Shown: piece by piece, positions 24,370 through 34,000 of the stretch
Layout of the letters: each line of letters begins with the position of its first letter
How positions within the stretch are numbered: the first letter of the stretch is position 1
Origin: CAVSRC01 sp963732845
Lineage (GTDB): Bacteria; Pseudomonadota; Alphaproteobacteria; Rhizobiales; Kaistiaceae
Length of the DNA: 64,000 bases
Assembly (NCBI GenBank): GCA_963732845.1
Contig: CAVTBE010000010.1
Span: 103,035-167,034 of the forward strand
Reading direction: 5' to 3'
The notes under the pieces: generated by a model
The model's database searches: none
What the model was told of the DNA's origin: nothing
What the model saw: only the letters and a program-made list of their open reading frames with translations
Program-made: the position numbers and the translations under genes

Positions 24370-24651
24370 TTCCCGCCCCCGTCTATAGCCAAGAATTTTC
24401 CATGATATTATCTACAACCGTGTGTTGAGACAATGAATTGGGGGCAGAGTTGGTCATGGGTGGCATTGGCCATTATTCCCACATGTTCATTCATCAGCGG
24501 GTGCATCCTTGAGAGTAGCGACAATGGCCTGGTTGCGTACGGCGGTTTGGTGCTTTAGCGACATGCCGCGTTGCGGTCACGATGTGGGCAAGTGACCGAA
24601 ACCAGAAACGGCAGCTCGTAGATGCCCGCCGCGATGCATGAGCAAACGCCC

Positions 24652-24726
24652 CGCCTTGCCGAGCTGGAGCTGATCGAGCGGCAACGGCGCGTGGTCGAGC
24701 GGCGGATCAAGGAGGCCAGGTTCAGA
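24652..24726 (+). pseudogene. Remnant of an IS21-family istB gene
   Basis: The plus strand encodes RLAELELIERQRRVVERRIK followed by EARF, which is very close to ARLVELELIDRERRMIERRI and KAARF of the intact IstB at 50692-51453. Only about 25 codons survive. It marks an older IS21-type insertion here. Confidence 0.65.
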
Positions 24727-24967
24727 GGTTCTCCGCGATGAGCCAAGCGCGCCGACGGCCGTCCTTATCCTCGACGCCGACGACGCCGCGAGCAGCGAGC
24801 CCGTCGACGGAGCGCTTGTCGGCGCGCGCGCCGCTTGCGAAGCCCCACGGACGTGGCTCGCGGCTGGAGCCCGGCTTGGGGACGGTGACTGGGCCGACGA
24901 GCCGATCGCCGGCCTGGAGCCGCCGCACGATGAAATCCATGTCCGGAACGAGGCGGTATGCTCTCAT
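24722..24967 (-). CDS. Small hypothetical protein (uncertain)
   Basis: An 81-residue open frame starting MRAYRLVPDMDFIVRRLQAG and ending RRRAWLIAENL. The composition is more protein-like than its neighbours, but no family is recognised and it lies in a zone of gene fragments. Its stop touches the istB remnant. It could be a residual mobile-element gene. Confidence 0.3.
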   Translation of the reverse strand: MRAYRLVPDMDFIVRRLQAGDRLVGPVTVPKPGSSREPRPWGFASGARADKRSVDGLAARGVVGVEDKDGRRRAWLIAENL

Positions 24968-25520
24968 GCGCTGCGCTCCGCCCGTGTGGTCCGATGCCTA
25001 TCTTCGCGCATTCCTTGAGGCGGCCGATGTCTCGAATTGAACAGCCCAATTGGCATTGAGCGCTGCGTGCCGATCCCGCCCAGGCGAGCGTCAACATGCC
25101 TGTCCGGCGTGGTCTCCATCAGGTGCGCATCGGCGCCAATCTCCGCCGCCATGAGGCGGCCACGCGGCGACGGGCACAGCCGAAGCTGCGCCCGCCAAGC
25201 GAGCGTCGATCAGCTGGCCTCGCTCCTGTTCCGCATCTGATCGGCAAACCGAATCCCACCAAACCAGAATGGGGCAGGAGCAGAATGCAGGCTCGCAAAC
25301 AGGCCGAACAGTTTGTGGGCCAATTTACCGGCCAAGCTCTTGCTCCGACCGAAATATCGCGGAAATCCTGAGTGGAATTGGGCTGCCTGGCGGAGGGAGA
25401 GGCGATACGAGTCGCATTCACCCTGGTTCGCCATTGACGGATTGCCTGTTGAATCGAGGACTTAGGAGGTGGCGAATAAGGGCGAACGCAAATCAACATG
25501 GGTAGAAAAGGGGTAGGCCC
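24968..25520. other. Intergenic/degenerate region, no supported gene
   Basis: About 550 bp upstream of the integrase fragment. Several short open frames occur on both strands but none shows a domain or a convincing start. No tRNA gene or tRNA 3' end, the usual neighbour of this integrase type, could be recognised. Confidence 0.4.
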
Positions 25521-25967
25521 ATGGCTCGCACGCTCTATCGCCTCACCGACAAGATCGTTCGCAATCTCGCGGCGCCCGGTTACCACGCCGACGGCGGAGG
25601 GCTGTACCTGCAGATCTCAAAGGCCGGCACCAAAAGTTGGGTATACCGTTTCAGGCTGAAAGAACGCACTCGCGACATGGGGCTCGGAGCCCTGCGGGTG
25701 GTGAATCTGGCAGAGGCACGGGCCAAGACCGCTGAGTGCCGCGCATTGCTCACCAAAGGGATCGACCCGATAGAAGCTGGCCGCATCCAGCATGAGCCTG
25801 AGCTGACATCTTCGGAAGAAGCCAAATCGACTGGCCCGGGACATGTCCATCGCAACGGCAAAACGGATTGTGCAAGACCGACGTCGAACTGGTTCCCATC
25901 GTATCCGCAAGGCCCGTCGACGCTTTCCGGGGACCAGCGGAAGCTGCACGCAATTTCGGCGGCATAG
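25521..25967 (+). pseudogene. Truncated P4-type tyrosine integrase (N-terminal DUF4102 arm-binding domain)
   Basis: The first about 95 codons are a clear integrase N-terminus: LTDKIVRNLAAPGYHADGGG, then LYLQISKAGTKSWVYRFRLK, followed by MGLGALRVVNLAEARAKTAE and LLTKGIDPIEAGR. Complete relatives are about 400 residues and end in a catalytic domain with R-H-R-Y. Here the sequence after about residue 98 no longer resembles an integrase and the catalytic domain is absent. This points to a genomic island that has lost its recombinase. Confidence 0.8.
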
Positions 25968-26176
25968 CGGACGCCTCGTCGCCGAGCCACTCAAGAGTCG
26001 CGTTTTGGTCGAGGTAAGAGCGCCTTGGCGGGTAAAATGGGCGATCACCCAATCGACTTCCGCGCCGTCGTGCACATCGTCGAACTGGTGAAGAGCCGCA
26101 TCCTCACCCCCGGGTGGGTGACGTAGTCGACAACCACCCAACGGCCGGAATGGACGGTGACGTTCTCGACCGTGGC

Positions 26177-26530
26177 CTACTGTTGACCACCAGTGCTGTG
26201 GCGCGTTGCGACATCATCAATGTGTAGGAGCGGGGATGACTGCGGTACTGCCGGTCGGAAGGCGATGAACGGAAGGAGCGGATTGGGCAACCAGTAAAAC
26301 CATCCGAGCAACGGCTCCTTCGTTCCGCGCTCTGGAACGAAGTCCAGCCAGACATACAGGAACTTGTAGATGCAAAATCCCGGAAGCCAGTTCGGCTTCA
26401 GTCCCTTCGTTCTCAGGTAGCGTCGGCTGATGTAGTAGCCGCCGTCAAATGGCGTGATGCCGAACAAGCCCAAGGGACCCTCAGCAATGACCGCGCCACT
26501 GGGAACGTGAGTGATACGAATCTGGCGCAT
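26177..26530 (-). CDS. Hypothetical protein, 117 residues
   Basis: Starts MRQIRITHVPSGAVIAEGPL and contains GGYYISRRYLRTKGLKPNWL, then FCIYKFLYVWLDFVPERGTK, LLGWFYWLPNPLLPFIAFRP. It is rich in aromatic residues and looks like a genuine conserved protein; I recall similar sequences of unknown function in rhizobia but cannot name a family. No membrane segment or signal peptide is certain. It is isolated between an integrase fragment and the DUF6789 gene. Confidence 0.6.
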   Translation of the reverse strand: MRQIRITHVPSGAVIAEGPLGLFGITPFDGGYYISRRYLRTKGLKPNWLPGFCIYKFLYVWLDFVPERGTKEPLLGWFYWLPNPLLPFIAFRPAVPQSSPLLHIDDVATRHSTGGQQ

Positions 26531-26706
26531 AAATCCGCTCCGCTGTTTTTCGATAGACGCAAGCCGCGACAGGCGGCATCGCTCACGTGATCATGAAAAT
26601 TCCGAATTGGGTCGCCGCAGCCATTGGCTACTTGAGGGACCGGCGGGCGTTCCGGTCTCAACGGGGGCACCTGAAGATAGTCCGATGGCTGCGGCGAGTT
26701 CGTCGC

Positions 26707-27155
26707 TCACGAATGAGCGTGTTGGTGCAAGTGTTCTCTGCCCTGGAGGGCGGCGTACGTTCCGCCCAGGACCGCACCGAAGATAACATGCAGCATCAGG
26801 GTCATGATTGGAGCGACCATGCCGAGGTTCATCCCGAAGAACCCGGCGCCAGCCATCGGCATGACAGCGATCATCATCGCCAGCCAGGCGCCGACGGCCA
26901 ACACGATGCCTTTCGCCCACAGGCTCGAGCCGGGAAGATACTGCTCGATCAGGGCGAAGAGCCCGCCCAGGCGACGGTGCCGATCATGAAGTGGGCAATC
27001 CACGCCATCGCGGAACTGCTCCCCATCATTCCGCTCAGCATCGCGATGACGTCGAGTTGAGGCATCAATCCCGTGGCCGATTTCATCAGCATGAGCGCGG
27101 ACAACACGACGGTTGCTACAAAGCCGGCGATGAAGCCCCTTCCGATATTGTTCAT
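26707..27155 (-). pseudogene. DUF6789-like integral membrane protein, one frameshift
   Basis: Reads MNNIGRGFIAGFVATVVLSA, SATGLMPQLDVIAMLSGMMG and AMAWIAHFMIGTVAW up to about 26968, then after a 1-base shift GGLFALIEQYLPGSSLWAKG, VLAVGAWLAMMIAVMPMAGA and LHVIFGAVLGGTYAALQ. Together these make a four-segment membrane protein of about 149 residues. The shift corresponds to one missing G in a GGGG run, so a sequencing error is plausible. The start overlaps the anti-sigma gene by 4 bp, placing it third in a sigma/anti-sigma operon. Confidence 0.75.
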
Positions 27156-27437
27156 AGATCACTCCTTGGTTTCTGGCTCCGCGGGAGGTTTGTTTGCCTC
27201 GGTGCGTCACTTCGCCGTTTCTTGAAGGCCTCAAGAAGGTCTCCGTCGATCCTTTCGTCCGGCAGGGTGTAGCCGGTTTCGCGAACCAGGCTGACAACCG
27301 ACCGCATCTGCTTCATGAAATCGACGGCAGTACCGACAAGCGAGAAGGTGAATGCGCACCTCCATCGTTGACCAGAAGTCGAGCTCACCATCGATGTACT
27401 GGTTCGATCGCTCGGTAACTTCTCGACAGGTAAGCAA
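27152..27437 (-). pseudogene. Zinc-finger (zf-HC2-like) anti-sigma factor, one frameshift
   Basis: Minus-strand reading gives LLTCREVTERSNQYIDGELD, VRIHLLACRYCRRF, then after removal of one T from a TTT run (27318-27320) MKQMRSVVSLVRETGYTLPD. Cys, His and CxxC positions (C..H..CxxC: CREVT, HLLACRYC) fit the anti-sigma zinc-binding domain. The length, about 95 residues, is small; TTG 27437 is the best start visible. It follows the ECF sigma gene after about 180 bp and is coupled to the DUF6789 gene. Its role would be to hold the sigma factor inactive. Confidence 0.65.
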
Positions 27438-27618
27438 CGGACTACTCCCACTAGATGGCCGGTCAGACCCGGGATTGGGTTGGCACCGACTGAACTGAAG
27501 TCCGTGAGCGATGCCTAACGTTACAACAGCGACTGATGGAGATCGTTCGAGGCGCGACAGATCCAACGAAAAAGCCTCAGGAGCGGCGGAATTGCGCGGC
27601 TATCGCCGCCGGGGAGGT

Positions 27619-28230
27619 TCATCGGCGCAGGAGCTGCTCGACCACCTTTCGGAGCCGCGCTCGCGCTCTGTGCAGCAGAACACGCTGGTTGCCATCCGAT
27701 ATCTCGAGCAGCGCACTGACCTCTGCCGAATCCATCTGTTCGATCTCACGCAGGACAAGGACCGATCGCTGGACCGGTGGGAGACCCTCAATTGCCTCCT
27801 GGACATGAACCCACATTTGCCTGCCAGCAACGATCCTTTCCGGCGTTACATCGTCCCACAAACCCGGAAGGTCTTTCCATGAACCTGATGCATCGAACCG
27901 AGATGGATCGACCACCGGCGTGTCGTCGTCAATCTCCTGCGCAAGATCGGCCGAGGTGATCAAGCGCTTATCGCGCACCGCGCGACTGCGCGCCTTGTTG
28001 GCCAAAATCGCGAATATCCAGTTCTTCAACGACGAACGTTGCTCGAAACCATCGAGGCCCTCGATGACCGCGAGCCAGGTGTCCTGCACGACTTCATCGG
28101 CGGTGGCTCGATTTCCGACGAAGCGCATTGCCACTCCAACCAAACTACGATGAAGCTGCCTGACGAGCGCATTGAATGCCAACTCGTCTCCGGACCGCAG
28201 ACGCTCGTAGACATCGCTGGAATCAGTCAT
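27619..28230 (-). CDS. ECF-type RNA polymerase sigma factor
   Basis: A 203-residue sigma factor. Region 2 covers about residues 20-90 (DELAFNALVRQLHRSLVGVA, NRATADEVVQDTWLAVIEGL, SLKNWIFAILANKARSRAVR). Region 4 covers about 140-195 (AIEGLPPVQRSVLVLREIEQ, MDSAEVSALLEISDGNQRVL, LHRARARLRKVVE). ATG 28230 is chosen over a TTG at 28248. Between regions 2 and 4 lies an acidic linker. It heads an operon with an anti-sigma factor and a DUF6789 membrane protein, an arrangement expected for an envelope-stress response. Confidence 0.9.
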   Translation of the reverse strand: MTDSSDVYERLRSGDELAFNALVRQLHRSLVGVAMRFVGNRATADEVVQDTWLAVIEGLDGFEQRSSLKNWIFAILANKARSRAVRDKRLITSADLAQEIDDDTPVVDPSRFDASGSWKDLPGLWDDVTPERIVAGRQMWVHVQEAIEGLPPVQRSVLVLREIEQMDSAEVSALLEISDGNQRVLLHRARARLRKVVEQLLRR

Positions 28231-28334
28231 TTTGCCGTCAGGCCGCAAGTCGATGAATTGTTACGAGCACCCAGGCGTGCTCGCACGACGACAAAGTCCA
28301 TCGTGTCCGAACAGAGAGGTTGGCGCGTTTTACC

Positions 28335-28393
28335 AGGGCGGCGCACCGCCGGCCCGGAGCACCCGACAAACGCGTTTCGGGGTGCGCCGCCCT
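28335..28393. repeat. Nested intergenic palindrome, RIME-like
   Basis: Outer arms AGGGCGGCGCACC (28335-28347) and GGTGCGCCGCCCT (28381-28393) are a perfect 13-bp inverted repeat. Inside lies a second palindrome, AAACGCGTTT, flanked by CCCGAC and CGGGG. The structure resembles rhizobial intergenic mosaic/palindromic elements, or a bidirectional terminator upstream of the sigma gene. Confidence 0.5.
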
Positions 28394-28931
28394 AATGCGG
28401 GTCACCGCGGTCGTTGGCTGCGTCAAGGTTTGCCTTCAAGATGATGTCCAGCTCCAACATGACACGGGCGCAGAGTAAACGCTGATGCTCGTCTCACAAA
28501 TCAAGCCTGCTCACGAGTTCGTGCTTGGTTCACTCAGCTCCGACTGAGTTCGTAATTGACCTGCCGCGGATTACTCCGCCGGTCTTGGAACGGGCTTTCC
28601 AGTGGTCGATCCGTCATGGCGCTGTACCGGCCGATCGCAATGCGGGCAAATGATCTGCCAGGCATCAATAGCCGCCGCCTACCGGCATCTATGCATGGCA
28701 CGGCTCACTCGGCGAAAGTGCGCCAATGTCGCCGTCAGATGTCAGTCATCCGATCTTGCGCGTTTGTCCGTTCATGGCGCTCAACCGAAGCCCGCACCGA
28801 CGTGAAACATATCGGCTTTCGAGAGGTAAGCGGTCATCTTCAATGCGTCGCTCGATCGTCGCTTCTGACCCTGAATGTACTAGATGACCGGCGGCAGTGG
28901 CATCTGATTTTCATTGGGTTGGCGGCGACGG
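28394..28931. other. Region without supported gene
   Basis: About 540 bp between the palindrome and the diguanylate cyclase remnant. The plus-strand frame at 28556-29083 has an arginine- and serine-rich translation with no family resemblance and overlaps the remnant on the opposite strand. Nothing else seen. Confidence 0.4.
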
Positions 28932-29425
28932 TCACGCGACACGGACTACGTTGGGGCGACCGCCGTTGGTCTTGGGCTCGTCAGCGCGCTGCACGCAGTT
29001 CCGTCCGTTGGCTTTGGCGCCATAAAGGGCGGTGTCGGCGCGTTCGAGCAGTGCATCGAGCAAATCGCCCGCATCTTCGCTGACTGCCACGCCCCCACTC
29101 ACTGTCGCATCCACCCGAGGGAGCGGCAATTCTCCTCGAACTTGGAGCGTATTCGTTCGGCGCGAACCCAAGCGGAGTTTAGGCTTAATCCTGGCAACAC
29201 CACCGCGAACTCCTCGCCGCCCAGGCGGCCAAAAACGTCATTCGGCCGCAGCGTTTCAGCAACTACCTCGCAGAACTTCCGGATGACAGCGTCGCCCACC
29301 GCATGGCCGTGGGTGTCGTTGATCAACTTGAAGCGATCGAGGTCGAGCATCAGGAGCGAGACGGGCTCGCGTTCCTGCCGACATCGCTCGATAACGCTCC
29401 CCGCTTGTTGCATGAAAGTGAGCAC
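28932..29425 (-). pseudogene. Diguanylate cyclase (GGDEF) fragment cut by an IS3-family insertion
   Basis: Minus-strand translation: FMQQAGSVIERCRQEREPVS, LLMLDLDRFKLINDTHGHAV, RLGGEEFAVVLPG (active-site GGEEF). After a frameshift near 29150-29170 it continues DATVSGGVAVSEDAGDLLDA and ADTALYGAKANGRNCVQ to a stop. The 5' part of the GGDEF domain and any sensor domain are missing where the IS3-type element begins at about 29425. The enzyme would make cyclic di-GMP; as it stands it is not functional. Confidence 0.8.
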
Positions 29426-29499
29426 GTCCCCGCAATTCGGACAGTGACGGAAGCTACGATCTGACGTCTGCTGGTCTCCAAGGACAGGGAGATCAGAAC

Positions 29500-29796
29500 A
29501 TGCCGAAACGCAGGAACCACGAGGCGGGCTTCAAGGCTCGCGTGGCGCTGGAAGCCGTGAAGGGCGAGCGCACGGTGTCGGAGCTGGCGGCCGATTACGG
29601 CGTGCATCCGACGATGATCCATCAATGGAAGAAGGCGCTGCTCGAAGGGGCGGCGGACATCTTCGAGCGTGGCGGGCAGAAGAAGGCGGCCGAGGTCGAC
29701 GAGGAGACAGTCCGGGAGTTGCACGCCAAGATCGGGGAGCTGGCAGTCGCCAACGATTTTTTGTCACGAAAGCTCAAGCCTTGGACCGGCAAGTGA
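29500..29796 (+). CDS. IS3-family transposase OrfA
   Basis: A 98-residue DNA-binding subunit: MPKRRNHEAGFKARVALEAV, the helix-turn-helix TVSELAADYGVHPTMIHQWK and a leucine-zipper-like C-terminus (VRELHAKIGELAVANDFLSR KLK). In complete elements OrfA is joined to OrfB by a -1 frameshift. Here orfB is truncated, so the element cannot transpose by itself. Confidence 0.9.
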   Translation: MPKRRNHEAGFKARVALEAVKGERTVSELAADYGVHPTMIHQWKKALLEGAADIFERGGQKKAAEVDEETVRELHAKIGELAVANDFLSRKLKPWTGK

Positions 29797-29930
29797 GGCG
29801 GCAGATGATCGAACGTCATCACCCCACGCTGTCGATCGGGGCGCAGTGCCGCCTGCTGTCAATCTCTCGGTCGTCGTTCTATTACGAGCCGCGTGGCGAG
29901 ACCGAGATGAACCTCGCCCTGATGCAGCTG
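29793..29930 (+). pseudogene. IS3-family transposase OrfB, N-terminal fragment
   Basis: Reads RRQMIERHHPTLSIGAQCRL, LLSISRSSFYYEPRGETEMN and LALMQL, the N-terminus of OrfB before the DDE integrase core, then departs abruptly into the IS5-type segment. It overlaps the end of orfA in the arrangement usual for programmed frameshifting. Confidence 0.8.
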
Positions 29931-29934
29931 GCGC

Positions 29935-30037
29935 CGCGTTGCCACCCGCTACGACCGATGCGCACACACCTTCTTCTCCGCCATCTGCATCGCAGCAACC
30001 GTCATCTTCTGGCTCTGATCGATAAGTCCTGACCCTA
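29935..30037 (+). mobile_element. 3' remnant of an IS5-family (IS427-like) element
   Basis: 29935-30018 encodes RVATRYDRCAHTFFSAICIA followed by ATVIFWL and a stop, the highly characteristic C-terminus of IS5-family transposases. It is followed by AAGTCCTGACCCTAG, typical of the terminal repeat of this group. All upstream parts are gone. Confidence 0.8.
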
Positions 30038-30137
30038 GCTCTCCAGCGGGTCGGGCTTCGGCATGTTCGTTTCTCCGGCCGCTCACGATTGCGCTGCTCA
30101 ATAGTACCTGGACTTGATGGCGTTTGCAGATTGGCAG

Positions 30138-30375
30138 CTACCGGACCAAAAGCGGCATCATAATGGTAGCGAGGCTGAGCACCAGAAAGAAGCCGGCCAT
30201 GTCGGTGATGGTCGTAAGTAGGGGTCCAGAGGCGATCGCCGGGTCCTGGCCGAGCCGGGCCAGCAGAAGGGGCACCAACCCACCGATGGAGACCGCGATC
30301 ACCGTGTTGAGGGCAAGCGCGAGGCCGATCACCAAGCCAAGGAACGGACTTCCTTTCCATAGCCAAGCAGGAAGC
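30138..30375 (-). pseudogene. mgtE: Magnesium transporter MgtE, C-terminal fragment
   Basis: Encodes LGLVIGLALALNTVIAVSIG, LVPLLLARLGQDPAIASGPL and LTTITDMAGFFLVLSLATIM, corresponding to the last two or three membrane helices of MgtE, including the conserved DPA-ASGP-LTT-TD segment that lines the Mg path. The cytoplasmic N and CBS domains and the first helices are missing, so it is a remnant. The IS5 scar lies just downstream. Confidence 0.75.
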
Positions 30376-30484
30376 GGCCGGCGCCGAAATCCAAAGACGG
30401 GCGCACGTAAGTCACGCACGCGCGTTGCCATAGCTTTGCACTGGTACCGGGTATCGATAGCCGCACAGCCAAACCAAGGCCACG

Positions 30485-30987
30485 TCATTGGGTCTTGTTC
30501 AACGTAACGGACACGAGCTTAATATCAGTGCCCTTTGGCTCGATGGTCACGGATTGTCTATTGCCACGAGTCAACATAACCATCTTGGCGGAAAAGGCAC
30601 CTCCTTCAGCTACGTCAACTTCGATCCGGCCGTTAGTAGCCTGACCGGCAATTCTGCCCGACACATTGCGCGTAGTTTCGGTCCAGTTGCCGGTTAGCAC
30701 TCCACCCGCGGAGGCGACGTATGCGTTCACGTGGAATTGGTAACTATCACTGGCACAACGCAGCGTCTGCTGAAGATTGTTGCCATTCGCGGTCACCAGG
30801 TACTGCACGTCACAATGCAATCGTTCCTTGGTTCCATCGCTAGTCGTGATGGTGCCATTGCCGGACCACGAGCCAGCCAGCGCTGCAAACGGCACTGCCT
30901 CTCCAGCGTCCTGCGCGAAACACGGAGAGAGTCGACTTCAAGCGCAGTGATCGAGGCCGCTAAAATCAGGGTTTGAATGTGCCTCAT
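30485..30987 (-). pseudogene. Exported conserved protein with two single-base frameshifts
   Basis: The start MRHIQTLILAASITAL is a signal peptide; removing one T near 30940 and one near 30919 restores a frame running FAQDAGEAVPFAALAGSWSG. The rest is intact (GTITTSDGTKERLHCDVQYL, GRIEVDVAEGGAFSAKMVML, DIKLVSVTLNKTQ). Total about 165 residues. It looks like a secreted or periplasmic protein of the rhizobial family that begins with a LAG-W-G-G strand pattern; function unknown. It precedes the RND pump on the same strand with a 51-bp gap to its stop. Confidence 0.6.
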
Positions 30988-31037
30988 GGGAAGCTCCCGC
31001 TTTGTTCGATTGGTGGCTACCGTCGACGCCGAACACA

Positions 31038-34000
31038 CTAGGCCGGCACGCTTGGCGGTGTCCGAACAAATTGGCCGCGCAGCCAGCGGCCGAACGCGTT
31101 CGCGGCCCGGCTGACATCTTCCATATAGAGATAGATCACCGGGGTGATGAACAGCGTCAGCGCCTGCGAGACGATCAGGCCGCCGACCACCGCCACGCCC
31201 AGCGGCTGGCGCAGCTCGGAGCTGGCGCCGACGGCCAGCGCGATCGGCAGCGCGCCCATGATGGCGGCCATCGTCGTCATCATGATCGGCCGGAAGCGGA
31301 TCAGGCAGGCGGCGCGGATCGCCTCCTGCGGCGTGGCGCCGGCGCGCTGACGCACCAGCGCGAAGTCGATCATCATGATCGCGTTCTTCTTGACGATGCC
31401 GATCAGCATCAGCATGCCGATCATGGCGATGACGTCGACATCGAAATTGAAGATGCGCAGCGTGATCAGCGCACCGGCGGCCGCCGCCGGCAGGCCGGTC
31501 AGGATGGTCAGCGGATGGATGAAGCTCTCGTAGAGGATGCCGAGCACGATGTAGATGGTGAGGATCGCGGCCAGCAGCAGAAGTCCCTGGTTGGCGGCCG
31601 CGTCCTGGAACACCTGCGCGGTGCCGGCGAAGCTCGTGGTGATCGTCGGCGGCAGGTCGAGCTGGTGCCGGATGACGCCGATCTGGTCCGTCGCCTGTCC
31701 CAGCGACTCGCCCGTGGGCAGGTTGTAGGAAATGGTGACCGCAGGCAGCTGCCCGACCTGGTTGACCGACAGCAGGCCGGCGACGCGCTCGACATGCGCG
31801 AATGAGGAGAGCGGCACGAGCTTGCCGGTCGCCGGAGCGCGGACCTGCAGCGCATTCAGCATGTCCGCGTTCCATGGCAACGACGGGTCGTATTCGACGA
31901 TCACCTGATAGCTGTCGCCGGTCTTGAAGATGGTCGAGGCCTGGTTGCTGCCGAAGCCGCCATAGAGCGAGTTGCGCAGCTGCTCGCTCGTGATGCCGAG
32001 CATGCGAGGCGTGGTCCTGGTCGACCACCAGCTCGGCCTGCGGCGGCATTGTCCTGTACGTCGGTGTTGACGTCGGCGAAATGCGGATCGTGCTTCATCG
32101 CGTCTTCGATCTTGGCGGCCCAGCTCAGCAGCTCGTTGCGGTCGATGCCCTGGACGACGAACTGATACGTGCTCGCCGAGGCGCGGCCGCCGATGCGCAG
32201 GTTCTGCACCGGCGTGACGAAGCTCGAAATGCCGGCGACCTGGCCGAGCGAACGGCGCAGGTCGTCGAGGATGAAGGAAAGCGGCGGCCGCTGGTTCTTC
32301 GCCTTCAGTTCGACGAACATGCTGCCGGTGTTGGAGGTGGACGCGCCGAACCCGCCGCCGACGACCGAGGCGACGTGCGCCACATAGGGCTTGGCCTGCA
32401 AGGTCTGAGCGACCTTGGTCTGCAGCGCCAGCATGTCCTTGAACGAGATGTCCTGGCGCGCCTGGGTGGAGACCGAGAGCTGCCCGATGTCTTCGGTGGG
32501 CAGGAAGCCCTTGGGCGATGTCTCGAAAAGATAGATCGTCGCCACGATGGTTCCGATGAAGATGACGAGAACGACGCGGCCGAAAGCGCAGGCCGAGGTC
32601 GAGCAACCACCGATAGCCGGCAAGCAGGCGCCGCCTCGCGGTGAGCCGCATGATCGGCGCTCGGCGCGCCCGCCCGCCTGGGCGAAAGCCGCGCGGCCAG
32701 CATCGGCGTCAGCGTCAGAGAAACCAGCGCCGAGGCGATGATCGAGATCGTCACCACCATGGCGAACTCGTTGAAGATGCGGCCGACGATGCCGCCCATC
32801 AGCAGGATCGGCAGGAACACGGCGACCAGCGAGGCAGTGATCGAGACGATGGTGAAGCCGACCTCGCGACTGCCGGCGAGCGCGGCCTCGAACGGCGGCG
32901 TGCCTTCCTCGATGTGGCGGACGATGTTCTCCAGCATGACGATGGCGTCGTCGACTACGAGGCCGACCGCCAGCGTCAGGCCGAGCAGCGAGATGTTGTC
33001 GATCGAGAAGCCGAGCAGGTACATCACCGCCAGCGTCGCGATCAGCGAGATCGGCACGGCGAGAACCGGAATGATGGTGATCGTCAGCCGGCGCAGGAAC
33101 AAGAGATGACCAGCGCCACAAGGCCGATGGTGATCGCCAGCGTCAGCTCGACGTCGTGAACGGCCTGGACGATCGAAACGGCGCTGTCGTTGAGCACGTT
33201 GAGGCTTCCCGACGGGCCAAGGTCGCCGACGAATTTGGGCAGCATCGCCTTGACCTGATCGACCACGGCGACGGTATTGGCGTCCGGCTCGCGGAAGACC
33301 GCCAGCACCAGCGAGGGCGTGCCGTCATAGGTGCTCAGCGTCTGGGTATTGGCGACCGAATCGATGACGTTGGCGACGTCGCCGAGCCGCACCGGCTTGC
33401 CGCCGGGCGAGGCGATGATGATCTGGCGGAACTCCTTCGCCGTCGTCATCTGCGTGTTGGTCTGGATGGCCAGGTTCTGGTCGTTGCCGGCCAGCGTGCC
33501 GACCGGCGCGATCGAGTTGGCCGTGCCGATGGCCGAGGTCACCTGGTCGATGCCGAGTGCCGAGGCCGGCCAGCGCGTAGGGATTGACCTCGGCGCGCAC
33601 CGCATATTTCTGGGCACCGAAGACCTGCACCTCGCCAACGCCGTCGAGCTGCGAGAGCGCCGGCGAGACCACCTGCTCGGCGAAGTCGTCGAGCTGGGGC
33701 ATGGTCATCGTCTTGCTCTGCAGCGCCAGCAGCACGATCGGCGCGTCGGCCGGATTGACCTTGCGGTAGCTCGGCGGCGTCGTCATGTTCGCCGGCAGTT
33801 GCCGCAGCGTGCGCGCGATGGCCGCCTGGACGTCGGCTGCGGCTTGGTCGATGTCGCGGTTAAGGTCGAACTGGATGACGATCGAGGTCGACCCCTGCAC
33901 GCTCTTGGCGGTCATCGTCTGGACCGCGGGGATGGTCGTGAACTGCTTGATCAGCGGCGTGGCGACCGAGTTCGCCATGGTGTCGGGCGAGGCGCCCGGC

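Larger units (their letters stand above)
29425..29934 (+). mobile_element. IS3-family insertion sequence, truncated on the right
   Basis: The left end appears to lie near 29425 (GTCCCCGCAATTCGGACAG); complete orfA and only the first about 45 codons of orfB remain. The right part is replaced by an IS5-type fragment at about 29935. No matching right inverted repeat is present. Confidence 0.7.

Noticed and set aside
25400..25520. Possible tRNA 3' end as integrase attachment site
   Set aside because: No cloverleaf or conserved T-arm sequence could be recognised.
28556..29083. 175-residue plus-strand frame
   Set aside because: Arg/Ser-rich, overlaps the GGDEF remnant on the other strand, no start signal.
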